In this document: positions 50,584-58,632 of the stretch, piece after piece
How the letters are laid out: each line of letters opens with the position of its first letter
Numbering within the stretch: position 1 is the first letter of the stretch
NCBI GenBank assembly: GCA_016197225.1
Contig: JACPWC010000126.1
Coordinates: 46,499-110,498 of the forward strand
Direction of reading: 5' to 3'
DNA: 64,000 bases
From: Chloroflexota bacterium
Lineage (GTDB): Bacteria > Chloroflexota > Anaerolineae > Anaerolineales > VGOW01
The notes under the pieces: generated by a model
The model's input: only the letters and a program-made list of their open reading frames with translations
What the model was told of the DNA's origin: nothing
Database searches by the model: none
Made by a program: the position numbers and the translations under genes

Positions 50584-52002
50584 TCAAGAGTCGAACCCCA
50601 GCCCTAGCCCGTCCAACATCCGCAACCACCAATTGCGGCGGCCATGATTGCGATCCGCTTGATCCAGCGACCAGCGAGTCAGGTTGATGCCAATGGATCG
50701 GATCGGCTCCGGCGGGAAGGGTGTGGGCTGGGTGCGCACCATTTCGAGCGCCGTCCGCTCGGTGTCGCGCCCGTCGAGCAGGTCGAGCATCACCTGCGCC
50801 CCAAAGCGCGACGCGCCCACGCCCAGCCCGGTGTAGCCCAGGGCGTAGGCCAGCCGCCCGCGATAGGCCGTGCCCCAGAAGGGGCTGAACCGGCTGCAAG
50901 TGTCAATGGCCCCGCCCCAGGCGTGGGTGAAGCGCAACCCCTCAAGCTGGGGAAAGGTTTGGAAGAGGTGCTCGGCCAGCCGCCCGAACGATTCCGTATC
51001 GCGCTCCAGGTGCGGCCCGAACCCGTTGTTCCAATAATAGACCGCGTCGTAGCCGCCCCAGACGATTCGCCCGTCAGCCGTCATCTGCGAATAGTGGAAC
51101 TGGTTGCCCGCGTCGCTCAACCCCTCCCGGCCCTGCCAGCCGATTGTTGCGCGTTGCGCGGCAGAGAGCGGCTCGGTGGCCAGCACGTAGTCGTAAACCG
51201 GAACCACGTAATACGAAAGCCGCTTCAACAGCGGCGGGAAGGCGTTGGTCGCCAGCGCCACTCGCGCCGTTTGGATGCATCCATGCGGAGTCTGCACGAC
51301 GACGCGCTTGTCGTCTTCGAGCAAACCCACAGCCGGCGTGTGCTCAAACAAGCGCACGCCAGATGCCAGACAGGCCTGCCGCAAACCCCAGGCCAGGCGC
51401 GCCGGGTTGACCATCGCGACTCCCGATGCGGTGTACAGCGCCCCGAGAAAGAGCGGCGAGTTGACTCGGGCCCGAGTTTGCTCGCCGTCCAACCATTCAA
51501 GTTTTTCGCCGTAGGGCGCGGTCAGCGCCGGGGCCGGGCGCATGTCGTTCACCTGGTAAGGTTCGGTGGCGGCGACCAACTCGCCCGAACGCACGAAGTC
51601 GCAGTCGAGGCCGAGGCGGATCACCGTCGTTTCAATTGCTTCGAGATTGGCCTGACCCAAAGCGATGAGGGTCGCCAGTTCTTTCGGCCAACGGGCGTAG
51701 CCGTTTTGGAAACCGTGTGTCAACGAGGCGGCGACGAAGCCGCCGTTGCGGCCGGTTGCGCCGTCGGCGGTTTCCCCGGCCTCCAACAGCACGACGTCGC
51801 GCGCCGGGTCAGCCTCCTTTGCTAGCAGGGCCGTCCACAAGCCGGTGAAGCCGGCGCCGACGACGACCAGATCGGCCTTCGTGTCCTGGGTCAGCGGAGC
51901 GGCCGGCTCCGGGCGTCTGGGATCGTCGAGCCAGAACGGGGTGAAGGCGGCCTCGGCCAGCGCGGTCAGCGTTTTGGGGCGGGGAGTTTGGGCAAAAGGC
52001 AT
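50584..52002 (-). CDS. FAD-dependent amine/amino-acid oxidase (DadA/PuuB-like)
   Basis: 472 residues from the ATG at 52002 (MPFAQTPRPKTLTAL). The FAD-binding start is VVVGAGFTGLWTALLAKEADPARDV, with GATGRNGGFVAASLTHG, LATNAFPPLLKRL and C-terminal YALGYTGLGVGASRFGAQVM. This is the DadA/gamma-glutamylputrescine oxidase-like group, oxidising amino acids or amines to imines. It is followed (12-base gap in transcript order) by a LysE-type exporter on the same strand, which suggests a pair dealing with an amine or amino acid. Confidence 0.92.
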   Translation of the reverse strand: MPFAQTPRPKTLTALAEAAFTPFWLDDPRRPEPAAPLTQDTKADLVVVGAGFTGLWTALLAKEADPARDVVLLEAGETADGATGRNGGFVAASLTHGFQNGYARWPKELATLIALGQANLEAIETTVIRLGLDCDFVRSGELVAATEPYQVNDMRPAPALTAPYGEKLEWLDGEQTRARVNSPLFLGALYTASGVAMVNPARLAWGLRQACLASGVRLFEHTPAVGLLEDDKRVVVQTPHGCIQTARVALATNAFPPLLKRLSYYVVPVYDYVLATEPLSAAQRATIGWQGREGLSDAGNQFHYSQMTADGRIVWGGYDAVYYWNNGFGPHLERDTESFGRLAEHLFQTFPQLEGLRFTHAWGGAIDTCSRFSPFWGTAYRGRLAYALGYTGLGVGASRFGAQVMLDLLDGRDTERTALEMVRTQPTPFPPEPIRSIGINLTRWSLDQADRNHGRRNWWLRMLDGLGLGFDS

Positions 52003-52012
52003 GAAGGCCGCT

Positions 52013-52648
52013 CTACTTCCGGCCCGCGTCGGCGAAAGCGGCGGTGACTCCCAGCCCGATGTAGACACTGCCGGCAATATAACGCTCGGCCCGCAGGAAG
52101 TTGCGGTTGCCTTTGAGCCACTGCCCCGCAGTCCCGGCCAACAAGGCATACATCCCGTCGCTGAAAATTGCCATCACCACAAAGATGCAACCCAGTGCGA
52201 ACATCTGCGGCGCGATCGGCCCCCGGGTGCTGTCGGCGAACTGCGGCAGGAAGGCGAAGAAGAACAAGGCGGTCTTGGGGTTGAGGACGGCGACGAGCAC
52301 GCCCTGCGAAAAGGTGCGGCGGTGACTCTGCGCCTCGACGGTTGGGACAGCCCCGGCCTCTTCGCGCGAGAGCAGTTTGCGAATGCCCAGATAGATGAGA
52401 TAGGCCGCGCCGAGGTATTTGACGACGGCAAAGGCTGTGGCTGATGAGAGCAATATCGCCGACAGGCCGAACGTGGCCGCCAGCACGTGAAAGAAGTTGC
52501 CGATTTCGACGCTCAACACCGAAACCAGCCCGGCCAGGCGGCCCTGGTCAACACTACGGGCAATGATGTACAACACCGCCGGGCCGGGGGTGAGGAGGAG
52601 GATTAATGAGGCGATGAGGAAGAGGGGAAGCTTTGCAGGTTCTAGCAT
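52013..52648 (-). CDS. LysE/RhtB-family amino acid exporter
   Basis: About 211 residues from the ATG at 52648 (MLEPAKLPLFLIASLILLL). Features: LTPGPAVLYIIARSV at span 1, EIGNFFHVLAATFGLSAIL, LIYLGIRKLLSREEA (the conserved LG.r.. loop) and NPKTALFFFAFLPQFAD. Exports amino acids such as homoserine or lysine; its pairing with the FAD oxidase suggests an amino acid or amine substrate. A deleted copy of the same gene lies at 63069-63230. Confidence 0.93.
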   Translation of the reverse strand: MLEPAKLPLFLIASLILLLTPGPAVLYIIARSVDQGRLAGLVSVLSVEIGNFFHVLAATFGLSAILLSSATAFAVVKYLGAAYLIYLGIRKLLSREEAGAVPTVEAQSHRRTFSQGVLVAVLNPKTALFFFAFLPQFADSTRGPIAPQMFALGCIFVVMAIFSDGMYALLAGTAGQWLKGNRNFLRAERYIAGSVYIGLGVTAAFADAGRK

Positions 52649-52788
52649 GTCTGTCTCCAAGTGCCATATGATACCGCAACCTGACTGACAACGGATTGCC
52701 TTCGGCGAAACGGATAAGCGGGTGAAAACGGAATGGCACCCTTCAACTGCGTAAGCTCTATACTCAACACGGTCATGTTTTGCGCTTT

Positions 52789-52873
52789 TTGGCAACGGAT
52801 TATGTAGCCGCTTCGCGTGTAACGGATGTTTGCGCCGCCTTGTCCGCTACATCCGTTACCACATCCGTTGCCA
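52789..52873. repeat. Nested inverted repeats built of AACGGAT words
   Basis: GTAACGGATGT (52819-52829) and ACATCCGTTAC (52849-52859) pair perfectly, and outside them TTGGCAACGGAT and ATCCGTTGCCAA pair. The rest of the divergent gap 52649-52963 contains further AACGGA words and no gene. Confidence 0.7.
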
Positions 52874-52963
52874 ATGGGAACGAGTAAAGCACAGCTTGTG
52901 CCCGCGTCCAGTATATTCAGATTGGAGTAGAATACCCATCATCTCTCGCGCGAGGCCGTGTCC

Positions 52964-55873
52964 ATGCCCAACCCAACCACCGACGTTCTGCTCGTCACTG
53001 CCACCAACGTTGAAACCCGCGCCGTCTTTCAGGCCTTTCGCGAGGCGACCGGGCGCGACCCGCAACCGCAGGCGCTGGGCGACAAGACCTATCACGACCT
53101 CGGCGTGGTGAACGACACGCGCGTGTCGCTCGTGCAATCTGAAATGGGCGCGGCGAGTTTGGGCGCGACTCTCCAGACGGTGCAAAAAGGACTCGAGGCC
53201 CTCAAGCCGGGCGCGGTGGTGATGGTGGGCATCGCCTTTGGCGTGAACGAGGCCAAACAGAAGATGGGCGACATTCTGGTGGCCAAACAATTGACGCTGT
53301 ACGAGCCGGGACGGGTGGGCGCGACCGAGACCCTGCCGCGCGGTACGCGCGCCGACTGCTCACCGCGATTGCTCGACCGTTGCCGGAGCGCCGAACTGTA
53401 TTGGGACGGCCCCGCCGTGCGCTTTGGCTTGATCCTCTCCGGCGAAAAATTGGTGGACAACCTGGAGTTCCGGCAGGCACTGTTGAAGCACGAACCCGAA
53501 GCGATTGGCGGCGAGATGGAAGGCGCGGGCCTGTACGTAGCCTGTCAGGATGCGCGCGTGGACTGGATTCTGGTGAAGGCCATTTGCGATTGGGGTGACG
53601 GCCACAAAGCCGATGACAAAGCCAAACGACAAGCAGAGGCCGCCCGCAACGCCGCCCAGTTTGTTCTGCACACCTTACAGAAGGTGGGGTTGAAGTTGGA
53701 ACGGCCCGCCGCGCCGCCGTCAGCCGACGCTGGAGAGACGACGATTCAAATGGGCGGCGTGCAACTGGAGAAAGACGCCCAGGTGACAATCGGCGCTGGC
53801 GACATGGCAGGCCGGGACAACATCAAAATCGAAACGCACTACCACGGCGCAGACCTGTCAGGTTTCCAAAACCCGACAGGTCTCAAATCCTCCTTCCCCT
53901 CCCAACCTTACTTCTTTGGCCGCGAGAAGGAACTGGCCAGCATTGCCGAAGCCATCGCGCCCGAGGCCCGCACCTGGGGCGCGCTGATTGACGGCCCGGG
54001 CGGCATTGGCAAAACCGCGCTGGCGATTCGCGCCGGGCACCTTGCCCCCGCCGCGCACTTCGCCCGCAAAATCTTCCTCTCGGCCAAGATCCGCCAGCTC
54101 ACCCCGGCTGGCGAGGAGAAGCTGGAAGACTTCATGCTCCCCAACTACCTGGACTTGCTGAAAGAACTGGCGATGGAGTTGGGCGAGGCCGACATTGCCA
54201 GGAGCGACCCCAACGAACGGGCCAACGCCGTCCGTCGCGCCCTGGCCGGGGCGCATGCCCTGATCGTGATTGACAATTTGGAGACCTTTGGCGAAGGTGA
54301 ACAGGCACGGGTCTTTCAGTTTTTGGCGCGCCTGCCGGAGGGCAACAAGGCCCTGGTCACCAGCCGCCGCCGTCGCCCCGAGGTGGACGCCCGCGCCATC
54401 CGCCTCGACCGGCTGGAGCAGGCCGACGCGCTGGCCCTGCTGGCCGAACTGGCCCAGAACAACAAGCTCCTCGCCCGCGCAAGCGAGGCCGAACGGCAAA
54501 TGCTCTACGAGCTTACCCACGGCAACCCCCTGCTGTTGCAGTGGGCGGCCGGGCAGTTGGGGCGCGGGCAGTGCCGCACCGTGGCTCAGGCCTGCGACTT
54601 CCTCAAAGCCGCGCCGCTCGCTTCTGAAAACGACCCGCTGGAATACATCTTTGGCGACCTGGTGGAGACCTTTACCGAGAGCGAGACCAAAGTGCTGGCC
54701 GCCCTGACGCACTTCACCCAGCCCGCCGAACTGACCTGGATTGCCGACATGGCCGGCCTTCCCCAACCCGCCGCCCAAACCGCCCTCGAAGACCTCACCG
54801 ACCGCTCCATCCTAATCTCCACTAATCTCCAATCCTCTAATTCTCCACGCGAAGCGTCTAATCTCCGACCCTCCAATCTCTTTTTCCTCCCTCCCCTCGC
54901 CGCCCTCTTCCTCAAACGCAAACGCCCGGAGGCCGTGCGACAGACCGGCGACCGCCTGACCGACCAGATATTTGCGCTGGCGCTGGAGAACGGCTACGAA
55001 AAATACGACCGCTTCCCGGCGCTGGAGGCCGCGTGGCCGCGCCTGAGCGCCGCCCTGCCGCTGTTTTTGCAAGGCGAGAACGACCGCCTGCAAACGCTGT
55101 GCGACGCGTTTCAGAAATTCTTACAATTTTCCGGGCTGTGGGATGAACAACTGGCGCTGAGCGAACAGGCCGAGGCCAAAGCAGAGGCCGCCAAAGACTG
55201 GCGCAAGGCGGGCTGGCGCGCCTACGACGCGGGCTGGGTGTGCAACCTGCGCGGCCAGGGGGCCGAGGTCTTGCGCTGGGCGGCGCGGGCCGAGGGCCAC
55301 TGGCAAACCGCATCTTCGACCGGAGCGCGGGAGCGGGCCCTCGCCATCCACCTGCGTGGCATCGGCCACCAGTTGAACAAAGACTATGCCGCCGCCATCG
55401 CCGCCTTCCGCGAGTCGCTGGAGTTAACGCGCACTCTGCAGGCGGAGAGCGAGGATGTGACGATTGACCTCACCGCCCTCGCTTGGGCCGAGCACGCGTT
55501 GGGCGACTACGCCGCCGCCGAGCGCGACTACACCGAGGCCCTGCGAATAGCGCGGAAAGTCAATTACCAGGAAGGTGTGGTCAGTTTCACCGGCAACCTC
55601 GCCGAACTTGCCAATGATCGCCAGCAATGGCCGGAGGCCGAACGACTGGCACGGGAGGCGTTGCCGCTGGCCGAGAAACTGGGGCAACAGGAGTTGGTTG
55701 GCGTGGATTGCCATCGCCTCGCCCTCGCCCTGCTCCGGCAGGGCAACGCCGCCGAGGCCCTGCCCCACGCCCGGCGCGCAGTGGAGATTTATACGAAGTT
55801 GCGCTACCGGGAATTGGACGAGGCTCGACAGGTGTTGGCGGAGTGCGAGGCGGCGGTGGCTGGCCCGGCGTGA
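52964..55873 (+). CDS. Nucleosidase-STAND (NB-ARC-like NTPase)-TPR protein, candidate antiphage sensor
   Basis: About 969 residues from the ATG 52964 (GAGG 8 bases before; GTG 52958 is too close to it). Residues ~1-245 are a PNP/MTAN-like nucleoside phosphorylase-nucleosidase domain: VLLVTATNVETRAV, VGIAFGVNEAKQKMGDILVA, GGEMEGAGLYVA (ribose-binding Glu) and AICDWGDGHK (catalytic Asp ~209). A short low-complexity linker (GDMAGRDNIKIE) follows, then PYFFGREKELASIAE, Walker A DGPGGIGKTALAI (~K350), Walker B HALIVIDNLE (~D437), the sensor LVTSRRR (~466-469) and GNPLLL (~521). The C-terminal ~280 residues are TPRs (e.g. ALAWAEHALGDYAAAERDYTEAL). In known defence proteins this PNP-type effector degrades ATP; here that is inference. 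Two intergenic repeat words are embedded in the frame. Confidence 0.9.
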   Translation: MPNPTTDVLLVTATNVETRAVFQAFREATGRDPQPQALGDKTYHDLGVVNDTRVSLVQSEMGAASLGATLQTVQKGLEALKPGAVVMVGIAFGVNEAKQKMGDILVAKQLTLYEPGRVGATETLPRGTRADCSPRLLDRCRSAELYWDGPAVRFGLILSGEKLVDNLEFRQALLKHEPEAIGGEMEGAGLYVACQDARVDWILVKAICDWGDGHKADDKAKRQAEAARNAAQFVLHTLQKVGLKLERPAAPPSADAGETTIQMGGVQLEKDAQVTIGAGDMAGRDNIKIETHYHGADLSGFQNPTGLKSSFPSQPYFFGREKELASIAEAIAPEARTWGALIDGPGGIGKTALAIRAGHLAPAAHFARKIFLSAKIRQLTPAGEEKLEDFMLPNYLDLLKELAMELGEADIARSDPNERANAVRRALAGAHALIVIDNLETFGEGEQARVFQFLARLPEGNKALVTSRRRRPEVDARAIRLDRLEQADALALLAELAQNNKLLARASEAERQMLYELTHGNPLLLQWAAGQLGRGQCRTVAQACDFLKAAPLASENDPLEYIFGDLVETFTESETKVLAALTHFTQPAELTWIADMAGLPQPAAQTALEDLTDRSILISTNLQSSNSPREASNLRPSNLFFLPPLAALFLKRKRPEAVRQTGDRLTDQIFALALENGYEKYDRFPALEAAWPRLSAALPLFLQGENDRLQTLCDAFQKFLQFSGLWDEQLALSEQAEAKAEAAKDWRKAGWRAYDAGWVCNLRGQGAEVLRWAARAEGHWQTASSTGARERALAIHLRGIGHQLNKDYAAAIAAFRESLELTRTLQAESEDVTIDLTALAWAEHALGDYAAAERDYTEALRIARKVNYQEGVVSFTGNLAELANDRQQWPEAERLAREALPLAEKLGQQELVGVDCHRLALALLRQGNAAEALPHARRAVEIYTKLRYRELDEARQVLAECEAAVAGPA
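53851..53883. repeat. Palindromic word inside the STAND gene (linker)
   Basis: AGACCTGTCAGGTTT and AAACCCGACAGGTCT form a 15-bp hairpin with one mismatch. The intergenic palindrome at 47715-47753 uses related words. It is read in frame as residues DLSGFQNPTGLKS just before the NTPase domain (~297-309), without breaking the protein. Confidence 0.72.
54825..54885. repeat. Pyrimidine-arm copy of family A repeat inside the STAND gene
   Basis: The run CTAATCTCCACTAATCTCCA followed by ATCCTCTAATTCTCC and GTCTAATCTCCGACCCTCC is typical of the family A pyrimidine arm. It is translated in frame as STNLQSSNSPREASNLRPSN, a low-complexity insertion between the NTPase and the TPR part. Confidence 0.7.
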
Positions 55874-55921
55874 GGCGGCAGTGAAGTCCAGCAACCCGTT
55901 GACAGAAACTCAGCCCCACCC

Positions 55922-56599
55922 ATGCTAACCCTCTCCAAAACCTGGCAAACCACCTACCCCGGCGCCTCACAAGGGCTTCTGGTCATGTACGGCCTGGCCA
56001 ACCCGGAGCAGCACGCCGAACTGGAGCGCCGCAAAGCCGAGTTGGAGGCCGGGTTACGCGCGCGCTATGCCGGTTACGACCGGGCGGCCTTCAACGCCCT
56101 GCCCGTCATCCGAGCCTACAACGCCTACTACGGGCGCTTCAAAAAAAGTTATCACGTTCAATTGCAATTGGAGTCGGTCGTCCTCAAGGGCAAGTCCCTG
56201 CCGTGCGCCGCCGCCCTGGTCGAGTGCATGTTCATGGCCGAACTCAAGAACGGATTGCTCACCGCCGGTCACGACCTCGATACCCTGCGCCAGCCCCTGA
56301 GGCTGGGCGTGGCCCAGGGCGACGAGGCTTATACCCTGCTGAACGGCAAAGACGAAACTCTGAAGGCGGGCGACATCTTCATGGCCGATGCCGAAGGCGT
56401 GACTTCCAGCATCATTTATGGCCCCGACCGGCGCACGCGCATCACCCCCGCCACCCGAAACGCTCTTTTCACCGTCTACGCCCCGCCAGGCATTGACCAC
56501 GCCGCCGTGCAAGCGCACCTCGAAGACATTCAAATGGACGTCCGGCTGATTGCGCCCGGGGCCACGACGGAGTTGTTGACGGTCTACGCCGCAACTTGA
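55922..56599 (+). CDS. B3/4-domain protein (PheT tRNA-editing-like fold)
   Basis: 225 residues. The segment RAAFNALPVIRAYNAYYGRFKKSYHVQLQLESVV and GKSLPCAAALVECMFMAELKNGLLTAGHDLDTL matches the B3/4 domain found as a free-standing protein and in the beta subunit of phenylalanyl-tRNA synthetase. VTSSIIYGPDRRTRI follows. Possible role: editing of misacylated tRNA, or a transcriptional-regulator-type ligand binder. No clear ribosome site upstream; 48 bases after the STAND gene. Confidence 0.8.
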   Translation: MLTLSKTWQTTYPGASQGLLVMYGLANPEQHAELERRKAELEAGLRARYAGYDRAAFNALPVIRAYNAYYGRFKKSYHVQLQLESVVLKGKSLPCAAALVECMFMAELKNGLLTAGHDLDTLRQPLRLGVAQGDEAYTLLNGKDETLKAGDIFMADAEGVTSSIIYGPDRRTRITPATRNALFTVYAPPGIDHAAVQAHLEDIQMDVRLIAPGATTELLTVYAAT

Positions 56600-56665
56600 A
56601 CTTTTTGTCCCTACCCGGCGTCTATCAACTGCGTGACGATAGCCAATCGCAGAGGTAGCCTCAAC

Positions 56666-57565
56666 ATGAAAATCAACCATCTCGCTACGGTCATTCTGGT
56701 TGTATTTTTTGCCGCCTGTGGCTCCGGCCCGGCCTCTGCGCCGACTCCGGCTTCGGAAGCGACCGGTGTTGTGGCGGGCGCTACCGAGTTGAAGTATCAA
56801 GTGCTGGCCCAATTCCCAAACCTGTTCTTTTGCGATCCTGACTATTACCCGATAGCCCGGGCCGATGAGGCCGACCTCGCCCGCCAGCACTTCCCCGAAC
56901 TTCAGGCCAATATCGAAGAGTTCAATGCCATCCTTGCCCATCACAACCTGAGCGGCGCGACAAATTTCACCGACGAGCAAAAGTTGCTCATTTACCGCGA
57001 ACACAAGAAACTGGGCGCCATCTTGTTCAACCTGTCAGGGGACGGTTATGAGTTTCAACTGCAAATTTCAGACAACCAGCAGGAGGGGTTTATCGTCCAG
57101 GGGTTTATTGATAGCGCCGGAGGAATCACCGTTCACCAAAAGACGGCCTCCATCGCCGCCTGCCCTATCTGCCTCGCCGCCAACACGCGCATTGACACGC
57201 CGGCCGGGCCGGTAGCCGTGAGCGAATTGCGCGCCGGGATGACGGTTTGGACGGTAGACGCGGCTGGCAGGCGAGTGGCGGCTCCCATTCTTGAAGTTGT
57301 GCGGGTCGCGGTTCCATCTACTCATCGGGTGGTTCACCTCCAATTGAGTGATGGCCGCGAATTGTGGGCCTCACCCGGCCACCCGACGGCTGACGGGCGC
57401 GAGTTAGGCGATCTTCAAGGCGGCGACCGGCTCGACGGTGGCGCCGTCACTTTTATCGAGCGTATTCCCTACGACCAGGCCGCCACCTATGACTTGTTGC
57501 CGGCAGGCGCTACCGGCGCTTACTGGGCGAACGGCATTCTGATAGGCAGTACGCTGTCCAAGTGA
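56666..57565 (+). CDS. Lipoprotein with C-terminal Hint (hedgehog/intein-type) domain
   Basis: About 299 residues from the ATG at 56666. The signal MKINHLATVILVVFFAAC ends in a lipobox (FFAAC). Residues ~25-165 are an unrecognised domain (DPDYYPIARADEADLARQHFPEL). The last ~135 residues are a Hint domain: CLAANTRIDTPAGPVAVSEL (nucleophilic Cys, block A), DGRELWASPGHPTADGRELGD (block B His) and TYDLLPAGATGAYWANGIL. The terminal His-Asn of inteins is absent (LIGSTLSK), so excision with ligation cannot occur; cleavage or ester formation at the Cys can. Function unknown. Confidence 0.83.
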   Translation: MKINHLATVILVVFFAACGSGPASAPTPASEATGVVAGATELKYQVLAQFPNLFFCDPDYYPIARADEADLARQHFPELQANIEEFNAILAHHNLSGATNFTDEQKLLIYREHKKLGAILFNLSGDGYEFQLQISDNQQEGFIVQGFIDSAGGITVHQKTASIAACPICLAANTRIDTPAGPVAVSELRAGMTVWTVDAAGRRVAAPILEVVRVAVPSTHRVVHLQLSDGRELWASPGHPTADGRELGDLQGGDRLDGGAVTFIERIPYDQAATYDLLPAGATGAYWANGILIGSTLSK

Positions 57566-57616
57566 CCATACGGTTTCACGGGGTTTGGGGTTTTGTTTTA
57601 GCAGGCATGATAGAGA

Positions 57617-57743
57617 ACTTGGGTCTCCCGGCTTGAGCGTGAATTGGGACGCAGATTTTGTTTTTTATCAGCGAAAATCAGCGCGCAGAGCGTCTGCGTC
57701 CCAAAACTTTTTTTCACGTTAAATCTGGTAGAGCCAGAACTTG
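57617..57743 (-). mobile_element. MITE-like repeat copy 2 (inverted)
   Basis: Starts AACTTGGGTCTCCCGGCTTG and ends ACGTTAAATCTGGTAGAGCC. The interior GGGACGCAGATTTTG and GCGTCTGCGTCCC pair. Relative to copies 1 and 3 it lies in opposite orientation and has lost part of the interior. It fills the gap between the Hint gene and the permease gene. Confidence 0.7.
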
Positions 57744-57744
57744 C

Positions 57745-58632
57745 CTACCCGTTCCCCCTCAACCGCGGATCGAGCGTGTCGCGCAAGCCATCGCCGATAA
57801 AATTGAAGGCGGTGACTGTCAGGAGAATAGACAGGCCGGGGAAGAGGGAGAGCCAGGGCTGGGTGCTGATAAACTTCCGGCCCTCGCTGATCATGACCCC
57901 CCACTCCGGCGTGGGCGGCTGCGCCCCAAAGCCAATGAAACTCAGGCCCGCCGCCGAGAGGATGGCCCCGCCCATGTCGAAGCTGGCTTGCACCAGGATC
58001 GGCGCCAGGCTGTTTGGCAGGAGATGACGCCAGATGATACGCCCCGGCGAAGCGCCGAGCGCGCGGGTGGCCTCCACAAATTCGCGCTCTCGCAAGGACA
58101 GCACCTGGCCACGCGCCAGCCGGGCATACACCGGCCAGGTCACCACCGCAATCGCAATCATGGCGTTGTTCAGGCTGGGGCCGAGCGCCCCGGCAATTGC
58201 CATTGCCAGGATGAGCGCGGGGAATGCCAGGAAGACATCGGTCACTCGCATCAAGGCCTCGTCCACCAGCCCGCGTTGGTAGCCAGCCACCAACCCCACC
58301 AACGTTCCAAACGTCCCGGCAGAGCCGACCACCACCAAACCAATCGTCAGCGAAATGCGTGTTCCGAAAAGAATGCGACTCAACACGTCCCGGCCCAATT
58401 GATCGGTGCCGAGCCAATGGGTCGAGGATGGCGGCTTGAGGCGAAATGACAGGTCTTGTTCGAGCGGGTCGGCGGGCGCTAACACCGGGGCCAGCAATCC
58501 GCTCAGGGCAAAGAAGAGCATTAGCGCCAGACCGGCCACAGTCAACGGACTGCGCAGGAATGCTGGCCGCCGCCGAACCGGGGCGGTCGTTTCAAGCGAG
58601 GACAATACGCTTGTCTCTGAAGGTTCAGCCAT
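57745..58632 (-). CDS. Dipeptide/oligopeptide/nickel ABC transporter permease (DppC/OppC type)
   Basis: 295 residues, five or six spans. N-terminal span LTVAGLALMLFFALSGLLA, the family loop HWLGTDQLGRDVLSRILFGTRISL, and the EAA-like motif region VEATRALGASPGRIIWRHLLPNSLAPILVQ. Its start overlaps the end of the DppB-like gene by 8 bases. Substrate-binding protein and permeases are present but no ATPase gene is seen in the window. Confidence 0.95.
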   Translation of the reverse strand: MAEPSETSVLSSLETTAPVRRRPAFLRSPLTVAGLALMLFFALSGLLAPVLAPADPLEQDLSFRLKPPSSTHWLGTDQLGRDVLSRILFGTRISLTIGLVVVGSAGTFGTLVGLVAGYQRGLVDEALMRVTDVFLAFPALILAMAIAGALGPSLNNAMIAIAVVTWPVYARLARGQVLSLREREFVEATRALGASPGRIIWRHLLPNSLAPILVQASFDMGGAILSAAGLSFIGFGAQPPTPEWGVMISEGRKFISTQPWLSLFPGLSILLTVTAFNFIGDGLRDTLDPRLRGNG

